Source: Odontocerum albicorne | Taxonomy: Eukaryota; Arthropoda; Insecta; Trichoptera; Odontoceridae | Length of the DNA stretch: 64,000 bases | NCBI GenBank assembly: GCA_949825065.1 | Contig: OX463846.1 | Span: forward strand, 8,885,366-8,949,365 | Direction: 5' to 3' | Shown: piece after piece, positions 24,334-35,439 of the stretch | How positions within the stretch are numbered: the first letter of the stretch is position 1 | Layout of the letters: each line of letters opens with the position of its first letter | The notes under the pieces: model-generated | Told to the model about the DNA's origin: nothing | What the model saw: the letters and a program-made list of their open reading frames with translations, nothing else | The model's database searches: none | Program-made: the position numbers and the translations under genes

Positions 24334-24497
24334 CCTGGTGTGATTATTGCCATGTTACGTTGTCTTCCAACGAACTAGAAAGATGTTAAAGAGGCTTTAA
24401 ATAAATCCTTTTAAAAAAATCTGGGTTCTAGCGGGATTAGAACCCGCAACCTCCGGACTTGGAGACAGGTGTGTTACCAACTAAGCTACGGAGATCG
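24322..24497 (-). mobile_element. SINE-like repeat type 1 with tRNA-like head
   Basis: On the minus strand: CTCCGTAGCTTAGTTGGTAA (box A), ACCTGTCTCCAAGTCCGG, TTGCGGGTTCTAATCCCGCT (box B), then an AACATCTTTCTAGTTCGTTG block and CATGGCAATAATCACACCAG. The ends of the tRNA-like part do not pair as an acceptor stem, so this is a SINE and not a tRNA gene. Its 3' end runs straight into the type-2 head. Confidence 0.75.
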
Positions 24498-24664
24498 TCT
24501 TTACTTTCACGGAAAAATAACATTGATAAGTGTGCATAAACGCAATTATTGTGTAAAGTTATTTTAGTTATGTATTAAGTTAATTTAATTTATTATAATA
24601 TTATAAAAATAACGAGATAAATATTTTTCAACATACATGCATAATATCAAGCTCTTTCCCTGCG

Positions 24665-24755
24665 GGGGTATTCAGAAATGACACATCACCACACTTTCCT
24701 GTTTTGATACATATATTTCGCCTCTTCAACATCCATTAAATAAATATAGGTTTAT
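24665..24755 (-). mobile_element. Short LINE family-1 C-terminal fragment
   Basis: CACACTTTCCTGTTTTGATA, then TTCGCCTCTTCAACATCCAT: same order as the C-terminal ends at 105 and 3450. Confidence 0.5.
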
Positions 24756-25029
24756 CGATAGGAACATAGTATATAAATAATATATTTAAACTCATTCGAA
24801 AAACGCATACATGTGAAGCTAATAAAAGGTCTAGGCTCATCTCATAACATCCTGCTGGCCAAGATACACCCCACCAATATAGAGCGAACCCAACGGCAAG
24901 GACACCCGATGTTTTTCAGCCCACACCCTAGAACATGTAGAATAAGAAGAAAAAAATATAATAAATACGAGTAGATGGCAGAGAGAAAAAACATAAAAAT
25001 AAATCCACAATTTAAGTGAAACAAATAAA

Positions 25030-25402
25030 TATAGGTTCTTTGATAGCAACATAATATGTACATATATAAATTCATTCCAAATCCATACATCGCATATAGT
25101 TCCTACGATTTTGATAGCAACATAATGTGTACGTATATAAATTCATTCCAAATCCATACATCGCATATAATTCCTACGATTTTGATAGCAACATAATGTG
25201 TACGTATATAAATAAATTCATTCCAAATCCATACATCGCATATAGTTTTTACGATTTTGATAGCAACATAATGTGTACGTATATAAATTCATTCCAAATT
25301 CATACATCGCATATAGTTCCTACGATTTTGATAGCAACATAATGTGTACGTATATAAATTCATTCCAAATCCATACATCGCATATAGTTCCTACGATTTT
25401 TC
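25030..25402 (+). repeat. ~71-bp tandem repeat, about 5 copies
   Basis: Units of TTTTGATAGCAACATAATGT, ACGTATATAAATTCATTCCA, AATCCATACATCGCATATAG repeat near 25040, 25111, 25182, 25257 and 25328. They are almost identical; one unit has a 4-bp AATA-type expansion. The open frame through part of it is not in phase with the period. Confidence 0.9.
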
Positions 25403-25720
25403 TTACTTTTTTTTTAATATTCACTTAATCCAACCACACTTTTCTTGGTCTGCCTCTACCGCACCTTCCACTCACATTTGCACTGTATATTTGTTTTGTT
25501 AGTCTTTCTTCATTTTTTCGTTCCACATGTCCAAACCATCTCAGAGTGCTTTTCTTCATTTACAGCCATAAAATCATATTCATCTTAAATTAATTCCATA
25601 TTCTACCATTCTTCTAAGTGCACGCATTTCAACAGCATGTATTCAACTATTTTCAGTCTTGTTCTATGTCTTGACACTAAACTATTGTTGTAGACTATCA
25701 CCTTATCAGATTTTGATAAT
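25402..25720 (-). mobile_element. LINE 3' fragment, family 1
   Basis: Follows the tandem array directly, whose last unit leads into CCTACGATTTTTCTTACTTT. The minus strand has a MVWTCGTK-like segment, a GRGR segment and, upstream, an R-A-L-RRM-like block. Confidence 0.65.
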
Positions 25721-25729
25721 GTGCTGTTA

Positions 25730-26575
25730 GAGTATACATATATATTTCTGAGCCCTGTTTACTTTGTTTCCTATCGCTAACTCTTAACTCTTCCGATATA
25801 CCTCACAACTATTCCATCATCTGATAAAATACTAACTAAATAGCAAAATTCTGTCAAGAAAGTTAAAAAAAGTGGAAGAAAACTAAATAAGAAAAAAATA
25901 TTAATTTATTACAAAATTTCAAACCAATTACCGACAATTTTGCATTCAAAGTCCAAGTAAAATCCACTGTTACCTTTACATAAGAAAACATCGTTCATAA
26001 TGGGATATTTTGCAAGTGTTATCTCCGTTAATCTGATGACATAACGCAAGGATGTGAATATTGAACAATAATACGAGTATGCAACACAGGTATTGAATTT
26101 GCGAATTTCCCACAATTTTCTGTACTACAATTAAGGTTGTCCGCAATTCTGCATTTTTTTTATTTGATCAGTCTCGGTAGACAATGGTGGTATTTGCAGA
26201 GTTGGCAGACAATAGAGGATGGTGTTTGAGGATGGAATGGCAGATTTCTGCTCGAGATGTTGAACAAGGTTTGTGGGAACTTTGCTTGCTTCCTTATCAA
26301 TCTCTCGATCGTTTCCTATCGGAAGATACTACCGGAAAAATGTCAATACCAGAGATGCGTTTTATTGACATAATCATTATCTTCATCAAAATGTGTTTTA
26401 TAACTGTATGTGATTATTTTACAAGTATACCATATGTGATTTTATGTAATTTATTTACGAATATAAAACGAAAGTTAACTTTCCAAAGAAAATTATCGGA
26501 AAAGAAAATCTATCTCTCCCTCTAAAGTTATATTATATTAAATTTAAAATAAAACTCTGTGTCATGATTTTTACG
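25730..26575. other. AT-rich DNA with one unassigned frame
   Basis: A 113-aa frame at 26184-26525 starts in less AT-rich sequence (VVFAELADNRGWCLRMEWQI) but degenerates into AT-rich codons after about residue 65. No family recognised; it could be an old transposon piece. TACGAGTA occurs at 26072-26079. Confidence 0.3.
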
Positions 26576-26579
26576 CTTT

Positions 26580-26830
26580 CTTAATACCCAGATAACATGC
26601 GTCCTATTGGATCGATTCCAAACAATACTTTTATTCGATGAATACGAGATTGACTTCAAACTTCTTTTACACTTCAAAAGAACTTCTCTCGGACACAGAT
26701 TTAGAAGATACAATGGAGATATCTCATTAAAGCACCTGAACACAAAAAGACAACGTTTGCAATCAACGACACTTGAGTCAACGTAGACTTTTTAGAAGCG
26801 GACTAACATGACAATATTTCTAACTATGTT
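26580..26830 (-). repeat. Repeat A 3' part (LINE RT C-terminal)
   Basis: Matches 23200-23470: ATTGGATCGATTCCAAACAA, GACACAGATTTAGAAGATAC, AATGGAGATATCTCATTAA, ACTTTTTAGAAGCGGACTAA. The minus-strand frame contains EISPLYLLNLCPRE. Confidence 0.65.
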
Positions 26831-27389
26831 ACTTTATATCAGCCAAGTAGGTGCATTTAAAACCGAACTGGAAATGACCGAAAACAGAAGGTCTACGATA
26901 TAGAGTTGTTGAAAAATCACACGTACGTCCACTTTTGGATATTATTGATGACTGTGATTTTGAAATTTTTGTACGACAAGCAGTAACGCGTTTCTCAATG
27001 AAGGATTCATAGAGTAATCTTAAATGCAACAACAAATGCAGAAAGGAAACTTGACCAGCAAATATGTGCGCAAGTGGTTTACGTGGTTATATTGCAAATG
27101 CACTCGTGAATCACTCATTTCTTTTTTTGCGTACTTTTACTGTAAAAGGAGAGATAAGTTTTGAAATTATTAGATTCGATGTTACTACAAAAAGAGCATT
27201 TGAGATATTCGATCTTTATTAAAAATTCATATCATAGTAGACTCTCGATTATCATATAAACCAGGGTGGTAAAAATCCGATTAAAAGAAAATTTAAGTAT
27301 TATAATATTTTGAAATTTTATAGAAAATCTGTAATTTTTAATCCGACCACAGATAAAATAGAGTGCAGTGTACTCGTATATAGTTCATA

Positions 27390-27500
27390 CGTATATTACC
27401 ATCATGCAATTACCCTATCGAGGTGGATAGAGAGAACAGAGCGCAAGACTTTTCTATCTCGACATACATTATTCCCTTCATCTAGAATCTGGATCAATAA
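27390..27500 (-). mobile_element. Short LINE family-1 C-terminal fragment
   Basis: CCATCATGCAATTACCCTAT, AGAGCGCAAGACTTTTCTAT, CTCGACATACATTATTCCC: the same end as 28850-28945. Confidence 0.5.
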
Positions 27501-27814
27501 ACATTCTCATACAATTTCTCAGACTTTTATCGTTTTCTGTAATGTATATAATAAAACGAATACTTTTTTAAAACAAGTACTAAATATTAATTATAGAAAT
27601 GAGAGTTATTTGTGGTATTTATTTTTATCTCTTAATTTTGTTTAAATTAAATGACAGTTTCTGTCAAATGTGATTTCTTCTTGAAACCATTTAAATACCG
27701 AATACTTTTTATTGTACATTACAAACTTTTTTTATAACGATTTTATATTATTACCACGAAAAAAGGATGAATAAAGAAAATATTGAAATCACATTTTATG
27801 CAGTTATTAAAAAA

Positions 27815-28110
27815 ACAGTCATCTGAGATGGTTTGGACATGTAAAACAAATTAATGGAGAAAAACTGATAGAAAAATATACAGTGCAAATGTGAGTCGAA
27901 GTTGTGGAAGAGGATGACCAAGCGAAGTATGGTTGGATCAAGGAAATTATATTGTTTATGCAAGAGATGTAAAAGTTACAGATTTTGTAGGAGTTGTATG
28001 AGAAGTTGTGTATATGTAGATGAGGCAAAATATATGTGTCGCGATATAAAAATGTATCCTCTCTGTCAACTTTGCTAAGTGAAGCGGCGTAGTAGTGAGT
28101 TTATGTATGT
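27815..28110 (+). mobile_element. LINE 3' fragment, family 1
   Basis: Plus strand: EMVWTCKTN-like segment, then a CGRG-like segment, AKYGWIKEIILFMQEM, and the terminal RDIKMYPLCQLC-like block. Broken. Confidence 0.65.
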
Positions 28111-28114
28111 ATGT

Positions 28115-28825
28115 TCACAAAACTATTTTTCATATAAATAACGCTTGTAAAAATATCATATGTAGGAAAAATTATAAAAGTAATATTTCAAACTAACATA
28201 TTTGAGGAATTTTCCAGTTTTCAAACTTTTAGAACAAAGCTTAACTTTATAAGGACCTTTTTATGAATAACAATTATGTTTTACATTGAATTTTTTTAAA
28301 GGTAACTCATAGATTTCTAAAAATATGAAGTATTTTATATTTTTCTTATAAAACAAATACAGATATTTTTTTTTTGTATGTATAGTTATCAAATTTTTTG
28401 TTTTCACTCGAGTAATTATGAGCCTGCTTAGCGATATCTTTTAAAAAAATTAAAAAATTTCGTGCAACTAATATCAGTGAAACAATCGAAAATCTGAAAA
28501 GAAATGTACAATTTACTCTCTCGTGTATCGATTTCGACTCTTTACTTGCAAATATAACGATTTAATTTCACTTTCAGTCGCTAGATGGCTAAAAATAGTA
28601 TTGAAATTAAATGTTTTAGACAAACGCGTCTTTCGTTTAATGTTTTCTATTGCAACTTTGTTTTATATTACAAGCAACAATATTTATTAAAGAGAGTAAA
28701 AATGCGATTTTTTTATATGTAAGCCAGAAAGCAAAAGGAAATTATATTTTGTTTATGGATCAAGTAAACGTTGGATATCAAAACTTGTTATGTACATTCT
28801 TCAATTCAACCATTTCAATGAGAAA
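28115..28825. other. AT-rich DNA, nothing recognised
   Basis: No gene or repeat recognised. Confidence 0.5.
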
Positions 28826-28829
28826 AATT

Positions 28830-29095
28830 ATTATGTACAAACTATTACGTCATCTCCTTGACGGGCTAGGTAGAGCGCCAGACTTTCCTGTCTCGACACA
28901 CATCCTTCGCCTCTTCTACATCCATACACCTTCTCATACGTAGAGAAAGACCAAAGAAAGCTTGATCGGATTAAGTGATTGATATTTTGCAACAAGGAAA
29001 AGTAAGAAGTACAAGAAATCGTAGGAACAGTATGAGAAAGTGTCTGAATGTTAAAGAAGGGAAATATGTGTATGTGTCTCTTTGCCTATTTCAGC
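28830..29095. mobile_element. Two LINE family-1 fragments in opposite orientation
   Basis: About 28850-28945 is a minus-strand C-terminal end (AGAGCGCCAGACTTTCCTGT, CGCCTCTTCTACATCCATAC). About 28945-29095 is a plus-strand piece of the same family (RKTKESLIGLSD-like, RNRRNSMRKCLNVKEG). Both contain the GTATGAGAA-GTGT segment, so the junction is an inverted duplication of part of the element. Confidence 0.6.
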
Positions 29096-29162
29096 AGTAT
29101 TTCCTTCAATTCGATTAGCGTTTGTCTTCAACTATACAATTGCGAATTCACAAGTACTTCCC

Positions 29163-29385
29163 TTCTATGGCCTTGTTGGCTAGACGCCTGTCTCCCAGCC
29201 GGAGGATGTATGCGGGTTCAAATTCCGCTTTAACCTGGATTTTTTTTAAAAGCATTCAATTCTGTTTTTCACTTAAGGCTTCGTTAACATATTTTTGGTG
29301 GGTTGGAAGAGATTACTACATGGCAATAAATACACCAGGTTTTAGTGTATACAACGAAAGTGTAATACAATACAATACATCAGCC
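29163..29385 (+). mobile_element. SINE-like repeat type 1, nearly complete
   Basis: Head CTTGTTGGCTAGACGCCTGT with TATGCGGGTTCAAATTCCGC as box B, then GGTTGGAAGAGATTACTACA, TGGCAATAAATACACCAGGT, and the conserved tail ATACAACGAAAGTGTAATAC with a short AATAC expansion. Confidence 0.7.
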
Positions 29386-29387
29386 AT

Positions 29388-29510
29388 ATAGTCAGACTGA
29401 AAGATGCAATGGAGAGACTGGTGAACCAAGGAAAAGTAGAAGGGTCCCGATCACGGGGAAGATCTTGGAAGAAATGTAACGATCAGCTTATTCCAAGAAT
29501 GTAGTAGAAA
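29388..29510 (+). mobile_element. LINE C-terminal fragment, family 4
   Basis: Encodes RLKDAMERLVNQGKVEGS, then RSRGRSWKKCNDQL, the R-x-RGRSP-x-RW-x-DQ signature of LINE RT C-termini related to 37905-38290. Confidence 0.55.
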
Positions 29511-29529
29511 TGTTACTGACTGTAAAAAA

Positions 29530-30335
29530 TGTAGTTGTATCATTCAAATCGCTCGCAAGATGATCACGACTGTTAAACCATTGTTACGAGTATGATCAAA
29601 GTTAATGAATACTAAAAGTGTTTAGGAGTAATTTTTTATCCAAACACGTTCAACTTTTAAAAGTGCGTAATTGGTCTGATAACATTGTCACAACGCATTG
29701 TACAACACTTTCGCCTACAAGAAGAAACTTCCTTACAACACTTCAGTCTGATTAATGGAGTAGCTATCTTTATTTTCTCCAAGTTTCCACGCAGAAAGTC
29801 AATTAATCAGAAACATTACCAGAACTTATCCACTAATAACTTACTGGTAATAAGGAAGTTAATTAATTTAAACTGATAACTAATGAACATTATTTGATAT
29901 AAATAATCTCAAAACTTCTCGGAGACTGTTTCAAATACGTATTCAATACTTTTATTTTAACAAGTATTTTTAAATTTAAAGGACATTAAAATAAAATACA
30001 CGCCTCATACGAAAGGCCGACTTATTTTACAGTTTTAATAATAACGAAGAAAAGAATTTATTACAATGTTCCAAAACTGACGTGTTAAACAAAATAACTG
30101 TGAAAAATGATTAGATTTCTACAAATATTAAAAGCGTATTACTCGTATATGAAATATTATTTGATTTCAATACTATATTATAACTATCTATGTTGGTTTC
30201 ACTAATTATAGTTTTCATCTTAACATATTAAGTTATGGGCTAAAAAACCCATTGATACCTCCTGATCGAGTTTTTTTCTTATCACTGTGATGCTTGGTTA
30301 AGAGGGGATGGGGATGTTAAAAAAGATGAAATAAT
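29530..30335. other. AT-rich DNA, nothing recognised
   Basis: Two TACGAGTA/TACTCGTA motifs (29585 and 30140) but no gene or repeat recognised. Confidence 0.45.
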
Positions 30336-30339
30336 AATA

Positions 30340-30800
30340 ATAAAATAACAATTTACGTAGCGCCGTTTAGACAACAGGCCCTCCCCATGGGCAGTTTAAC
30401 GAAGGATTTGAACTAATTGACTGATTAAAAATATTAAATAAAAATTTCAACGTTTGTTTAAGGATATTAACCTGGTGATTGTGGTGATTAAAGACTTTCC
30501 AGCATCTCCATATGTTTAAAAAAAAATTGGTAAAAAAACCCGCATAAAACCATGGGAAGACGAACTAATTAGACACCTTTGTAGATCTTGTGATATGTAA
30601 TAGTAACACATTCGGCTTTAGGTAGAGTGTAGTGTTTATTTATTCGTACATTCATACATTTTTATTAGACTTTTCCAAAATGGTTGTGTTTGAGTGTTTC
30701 TTGAAGTTGCATACGTCATCCATACCTCTCACACTTGGAGGCAGACAAAGATCAATCCAATGAAAACATTATTGGAAAAAACGACCGTTCACCAAATATA
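30340..30800 (-). repeat. Dispersed repeat A copy
   Basis: TTTACGTAGCGCCGTTTAGA, CCTCCCCATGGGCAG, GTGATTAAAGACTTTCC, GTAGATCTTGTGATATGTAA and the CTCACACTTGGAGGCAGAC block in the standard order. Confidence 0.7.
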
Positions 30801-31009
30801 ACGATCATAAGTTAATTTATTATTACACAATTATAATATGACTGTAGCAATAATAAAATTAACACGTACAAATTACGAAAAATTGACTGTTATTGACTAA
30901 AACCAATCAAGAAACCTTGAAAGTATGATATACCAAGTTAACAAGGTTTTTTTATGTATTACGTACAAGGAGAGAATAAGAACAATTGAGTCGCAAAGAT
31001 ACCAGTCGT

Positions 31010-31250
31010 TGTCGTCGTTGCTGGGCTTTGTAGTTGGGAACCCCCTCGCTATTCCAATGTCAATTTAGTTGGAAATCGAAGCTGAGCCATGTAGTTTTTT
31101 TTTTAAAGTGAGTGAGCCGTCGCAAGCCAGCAAACTCACCGAACACCATTGAACTGGATCCGATGGCATACCTGAGTTGAGACGATCAGAGCACACCGGC
31201 ATGTTATTTTCTCCTTTTTTAAAGAATAGACATGACCATGAAGTCAAGAA
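31010..31250 (-). mobile_element. 5'-truncated SINE-like type 2 repeat
   Basis: Minus strand: GACATTGGAATAGCGAGGGG, GAGCCGTCGCAAGCC complement, CACACCGGCATG complement. It matches the distal body of the 61332-61885 copy but lacks the tRNA-like head. Confidence 0.6.
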
Positions 31251-31269
31251 ATGTTAGCGATGTATATTT

Positions 31270-32125
31270 AATGCTTTATATCTTTAGAATCAATAAATTA
31301 CACCAATCCCGTAATAACAGTTTTAACCTACACATTTAGTTTAAACCTAACATTAATACGAGTATATAAAAAAATATTTTTTTATTAAATTATATGCAGA
31401 GTGCATTTTTACCTTCACTGTCTTCCAGAGCGGGTTTTGCATTGTGATGACTCAATTGTTTTGTATAATTGTTCAATATTACACTTTTGTTTTATAGGTC
31501 AACCGTTAAGCCGAACCTGTTGGCATCAAGGTTGACTTGAGTTATTGTACATACCAATCGAAATCCTTGTATCTTACATAGATATTTATACATATATTTG
31601 GAAATTTAAGACAGATTTTTTTTCAAAGATAACAACGTCTAAACATACCCGTTATTTATTCCTTTCACTGAATATTTCCATTCCCTTTCCCACATTCTTT
31701 AGTCTAACTAAAACTATTTTTAAAGAAAAAATGTTACTGATTTTAGTTTTATATTTTTATTCATAATATCTTGTAATTATTTAAGAGAACTTTATTATTC
31801 CTCAAATAAATAAATATATAGAGTACAGTCGCTGATACAGTGCGATGGTACGGACCGCGTTCCCTATATCGGTACTTCACATCACGCAGAATCAATTAAG
31901 ATCCAAATCAGCATTGAGTGTTACATATTATGTCTAAAAAGGAGAACAATATTAATATTGAATGCACATTATTAATGATTTTTCTTGTGAAATTATTGAA
32001 CATTGTTACAATATAAAAACCGTTATACGTCTCTTCAGTGACGTAGCTTGTTTCCTATTTCATATATTATTATGTTTCCCAATATCCTCTCTTATCTTCT
32101 AGTCACAGATGACATTTTTATATTC
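31270..32125. other. AT-rich DNA, nothing recognised
   Basis: No convincing gene. TACGAGTA at 31357-31364. Confidence 0.45.
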
Positions 32126-32133
32126 GTTTTTAT

Positions 32134-32361
32134 TTAAATTGTATTGAATTTATCATCATTATCTAGCCTCACAATCGACGATCTCTTCACCACTTCAACG
32201 TCAATCTTGAGCTGCTCCTTCACGCCGATCCTGTGATCTTCTGTGAGACAACAGCTCAATCCTCCCTCACATACACACACCCTCCCACGTACATCACATT
32301 GATCCTTCTGAATCGCCTGGCAACAAAGATGCATGCTTGCATCACGCTGACTGTTTGTCAC
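32134..32361 (-). CDS. Candidate terminal exon of a cysteine-rich protein, unknown
   Basis: A 75-aa frame with codon use unlike its AT-rich flanks (many GTG, AAG, CTC, GAG codons). It contains a cluster of Cys: LCC, then QCDVRGRVCVCEGGLSCC, followed by a charged tail (KEQLKIDVEVVKRSSIVRLD). The stop TAA runs into AATAAA within a few bases. A possible acceptor, TTTGTTGCCAG, lies just before the codons for AIQKDQC, so the true exon may be shorter. No family was recognised. It may be the last exon of a secreted or cysteine-rich protein, or a relic. Confidence 0.35.
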   Translation of the reverse strand: MTNSQRDASMHLCCQAIQKDQCDVRGRVCVCEGGLSCCLTEDHRIGVKEQLKIDVEVVKRSSIVRLDNDDKFNTI

Positions 32362-32692
32362 ATACCATTGTATTATTCTATACCACTTTTATTGTATGTA
32401 ATATAACCTAGCGGGTTTATTGCAATGTATCAATCTTTTTCAACCAACCAGAAAGTTGTAAAACCAGTCTTAAGTAAGAAGTAGACAGAACCTCTTTTTT
32501 TTAAACCTAGGCCACGGAGGTTGTCAATCATGAATTGAACAATCATCGAGTCGCAAGTAACAACACATCCCAACTCCTGACCAGCTCAAAGGTGGCACCC
32601 TTGATACATTGCCTTACCAAATTCAACCCTTATTGTGTTGGGTATTATTATTATCAAATGTTTTGAATTATTTAAACTTTTTTTTTGTTAAT

Positions 32693-32900
32693 CCCTGTAG
32701 CCTAGTTCGTATGCTAGTTGTCTTCCGACTTGGAGATTACTGGTTTGATTCTTATTAGGGGATTCACCCAGGTTTTTACTTCAGTCATATTAAACATTAT
32801 ATTGATTTTATTGATTCTTAGAGATCACAAAATGACGATAAACCCGCCAAGTTGTACTTTACACAAAGAAAACGTAATAAAATCAAATAAACATAAAAAG
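32693..32900 (+). mobile_element. SINE-like repeat type 1
   Basis: CTGTAGCCTAGTTCGTATGC head, TACTGGTTTGATTCTTATTA as degenerate box B, then ATGACGATAAACCCGCCAAG and the ACACAAAGAAAACGTAATAA tail corresponding to the ACGAAAGTGTAATAC tail of other copies. Confidence 0.6.
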
Positions 32901-32979
32901 TTATATACCAATACCAAGGAAAATATGGTTAAATTAAGTGAATGATATTTTTGAAAAAAGGAAATTTAAAAAAAATCAT

Positions 32980-33110
32980 GGAAATCTTAACAGTTTTTTG
33001 AAAAGCTGTATGGATGTAATAGATGTTTGTCACAATAAGATAGTTTGCAATTTCTCCTATCTGCTTACCACAACAGGGAGACAGCGTGATGGCACGTAAT
33101 GACATACAAT
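32980..33110 (+). mobile_element. Short LINE family-1 C-terminal end
   Basis: GGATGTAATAGATGTTTGTC, then TATCTGCTTACCACAACAGG and AGCGTGATGGCACGTAATG: the same 3' terminus as at 5870-5955. Confidence 0.55.
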
Positions 33111-33114
33111 TTAT

Positions 33115-33855
33115 TTAACAGAATTTTCAACAACCCTAGAATTTTGTTTCAGCATTTCGCGTTATTTTTTAAATTTATAAGTCCATTCTTTCATTGTTAT
33201 GACAATAAAATTTATAACAATCCATTGTATCCACGGTGTTGGCATTATAGGCTTAATTACCGTGACAAGTTATTTGTGTTGTGGTGTTATTACTTTGTCA
33301 ATTTAATATTTCATCTCCTCGTCACTGTGACGATTTTTTCAAGAACAGTGATGAATACACATATTTATCCAAGCAAAAAACAGAATGCTCCAATCATCTG
33401 TGGGTGAACAATCACCTGGCATTATCGTGGTTGGATTCAACCTCCTAATGGTGGGGGTATATCTCGATTAGAAGGATTCTATGAAACTCTAGACCTTTAT
33501 TTCCTACCCCCCACATATTTCCATAATTGTGAATTGTCTTTGCTACATTATTTTTTATTACAAAAAAATAATTTTTCCTCACTTTATTTTAAACATCGAT
33601 ACTAAATGTTTATTTCTTATAAATTGAAATTCGTTTTCTAGAGTTAAACAAAAGCGAAAACACTGTTTAAATATTTTTTTTCTATTTTTTTTTGGTTCAT
33701 CACCGCTAATCTATAATTTTTATATATCAAACGTAGAAATTGTTTGTACAAAAAATTTTGCTGTTTCAATTATGGCAAAAATTTACCGGTAAAATATGTG
33801 ATGGTTTTTATTTTAATCAATGTTTAAATAACTGTATTGATTGTTATAAAATCTT
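33115..33855. other. AT-rich DNA, nothing recognised
   Basis: A 102-aa frame at 33099-33407 is rich in Phe, Asn and Tyr, as expected from AT-rich chance translation. Confidence 0.45.
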
Positions 33856-33861
33856 ATATGG

Positions 33862-34089
33862 TTACTTATTCTTGAGTTGGAAATAAAAACCGAACAGAGC
33901 ATCATAATATTCGGCCAGTAGTTCAGTTGAGGCCTGGGACCTCTTCACCGCCCGTGCAGATTCAGACTTGTTTCTTTCAGCATTGCCGTTGTGCTCTGCT
34001 TGGCGGGGCCCGCCCAGCCGAGCGCGCCGATATGTAAACGCTGCAACCCGTGAGGCATCTAACGCAACCGCAGGACTGAATCTTTTCAA
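33862..34089 (-). CDS. Unrecognised 75-aa ORF in a GC-rich island
   Basis: About 33920-34090 is GC- and CpG-rich in an AT-rich landscape. The minus-strand frame starts MKRFSPAVALDASRVAAF, continues through an Arg/Ala-rich part, has a KRSQAST motif and ends FGFYFQLKNK. It has no signal peptide and no matched family. It could be a terminal exon, a transposon piece or a regulatory island. Confidence 0.25.
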   Translation of the reverse strand: MKRFSPAVALDASRVAAFTYRRARLGGPRQAEHNGNAERNKSESARAVKRSQASTELLAEYYDALFGFYFQLKNK

Positions 34090-34454
34090 TTCTTAGTCAT
34101 GCTTTACTTAGAATAAAACTGAAAAAAACCTATCTGCTGTTGTCTTGACTGTTAACGCAAGAGCGCTTCAAGAATTTATATATCAATGTCGGTACGACAA
34201 TAAATACAGATTAAATAAATACTAAAATTGAATCGATCCAGGTGAACGGAACACAGCTAGAATAAGTTCAACAATATACCTACTTAGAACAAAGTATTTC
34301 ATTTGAAGAGTGCACTCTCAATGTAATAAATAGAAGAGCAAAACTGGTTTGGAGTTCCTTTGGACGACTGAACTTTATTATATTGTCAAGAGCAATCTCC
34401 CAATCAGTCTCATACGGAAAGTATTTAACCAATGCATCTTACCAGTTCTTACAT

Positions 34455-34905
34455 ATAAAGGGTCTTTCAAATTGAGCGTTTTTTTTATTCTTGGATAAAA
34501 CACAGATGGCATCGCGAACTTGCCTGGGGATTGTGATATTTGAGAAGTATAATGTATGGCATTTATAAAAATGGAGTCGTATACAATACAACAACGCGTT
34601 CAAATTGTTGAATTATTTTATGTATTGTAATCTCTGGAAACGGTGATGTTAATTGGCCACCAAGATCATGTGATCTGATACCGTTGGGATATTTTCTTTA
34701 GAGTTACTTGAAAAGCCTGGTCTATAATAATGACCCTCAATCAATTCCTGAGCTGAAGGACGAAATTATTCGCGTTATTGGTGAGTTAGAATCGCAATTA
34801 TGCCAAAATGTTATCGAAAATTTTGACAAAAGAGTGGACATCTGTGGACATCTGAGCTGCAAGAGGTGGACATTTGGCGAATATTGTTTTTTTTTGTGTT
34901 TAAAT
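34455..34905 (+). mobile_element. Tc1/mariner-superfamily transposase remnant (C-terminal)
   Basis: A possible left end (AAGGGTCTTTCAAATTGAGC) at about 34457 is followed by the third-carboxylate region VNWPPRSCDLIPLGYFL, then YLKSLVYNNDPQSIPELKDE and a VIENFDKRVDIC segment. The WPPRSxDLxPLDFFLWGYLK order is typical of DDE transposases common in arthropods. The catalytic-domain start and two of the three acidic residues are gone; an internal deletion joins the left end to the C-terminus. Confidence 0.7.
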
Positions 34906-34964
34906 GTCATACATTATACTTCAATGATCAATACAAAGTTTTTTGAAATCGAAGCAAATGAGTT

Positions 34965-35225
34965 TTGAGATGGTTTGGAAATATCGAGAGAATGGATTCT
35001 GGCAGACTTACAAAACACATATTATTGATTTATCTGAAATGAATGACTTGCGATGAAGAGGTAGGCAGAGTAGGATATAGTTGAAGAAATTTTTACCGAG
35101 GGAAAAGGAATAAGCATAAGAAACAGAGATGTATAACATTATAGATGAGACAAATGTTGTTTGTTTTGTAAAGGGTGTGAAGATTGGTCCACTCTGACTA
35201 TCCCAAAAATGATATAGCATGACGG
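34965..35225 (+). mobile_element. LINE 3' fragment, family 1
   Basis: Starts with EMVWKYRENGFWQTYKTH-like codons, then a RGRQSRI-like segment and RNRDV, and ends CCAAAAATGATATAGCATGA, the family terminus. Confidence 0.6.
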
Positions 35226-35439
35226 TATGTATAAAAATAATTGACTTGGAAAGTGTTATTTTGTAAAATCTGCCTCAAAAGTGTTTTTATCATATAATCA
35301 AAAAAATTATCTCCAAAGCTATACTCGATCGGAATGATTTGCAAAAATATGTAAAAATCCGGAACGTATAAATATAACAACAATTTATTTACTATTTCAA
35401 AGGTTTCGACTTCTGCAACTGAAAGTTAAAATATTTTAG

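Noticed and set aside
24421..24497. A tRNA gene on the minus strand
   Set aside because: Box A and box B are present, but the 7-bp acceptor arms do not pair and the sequence continues into a repeat found at several loci. It is a SINE head.
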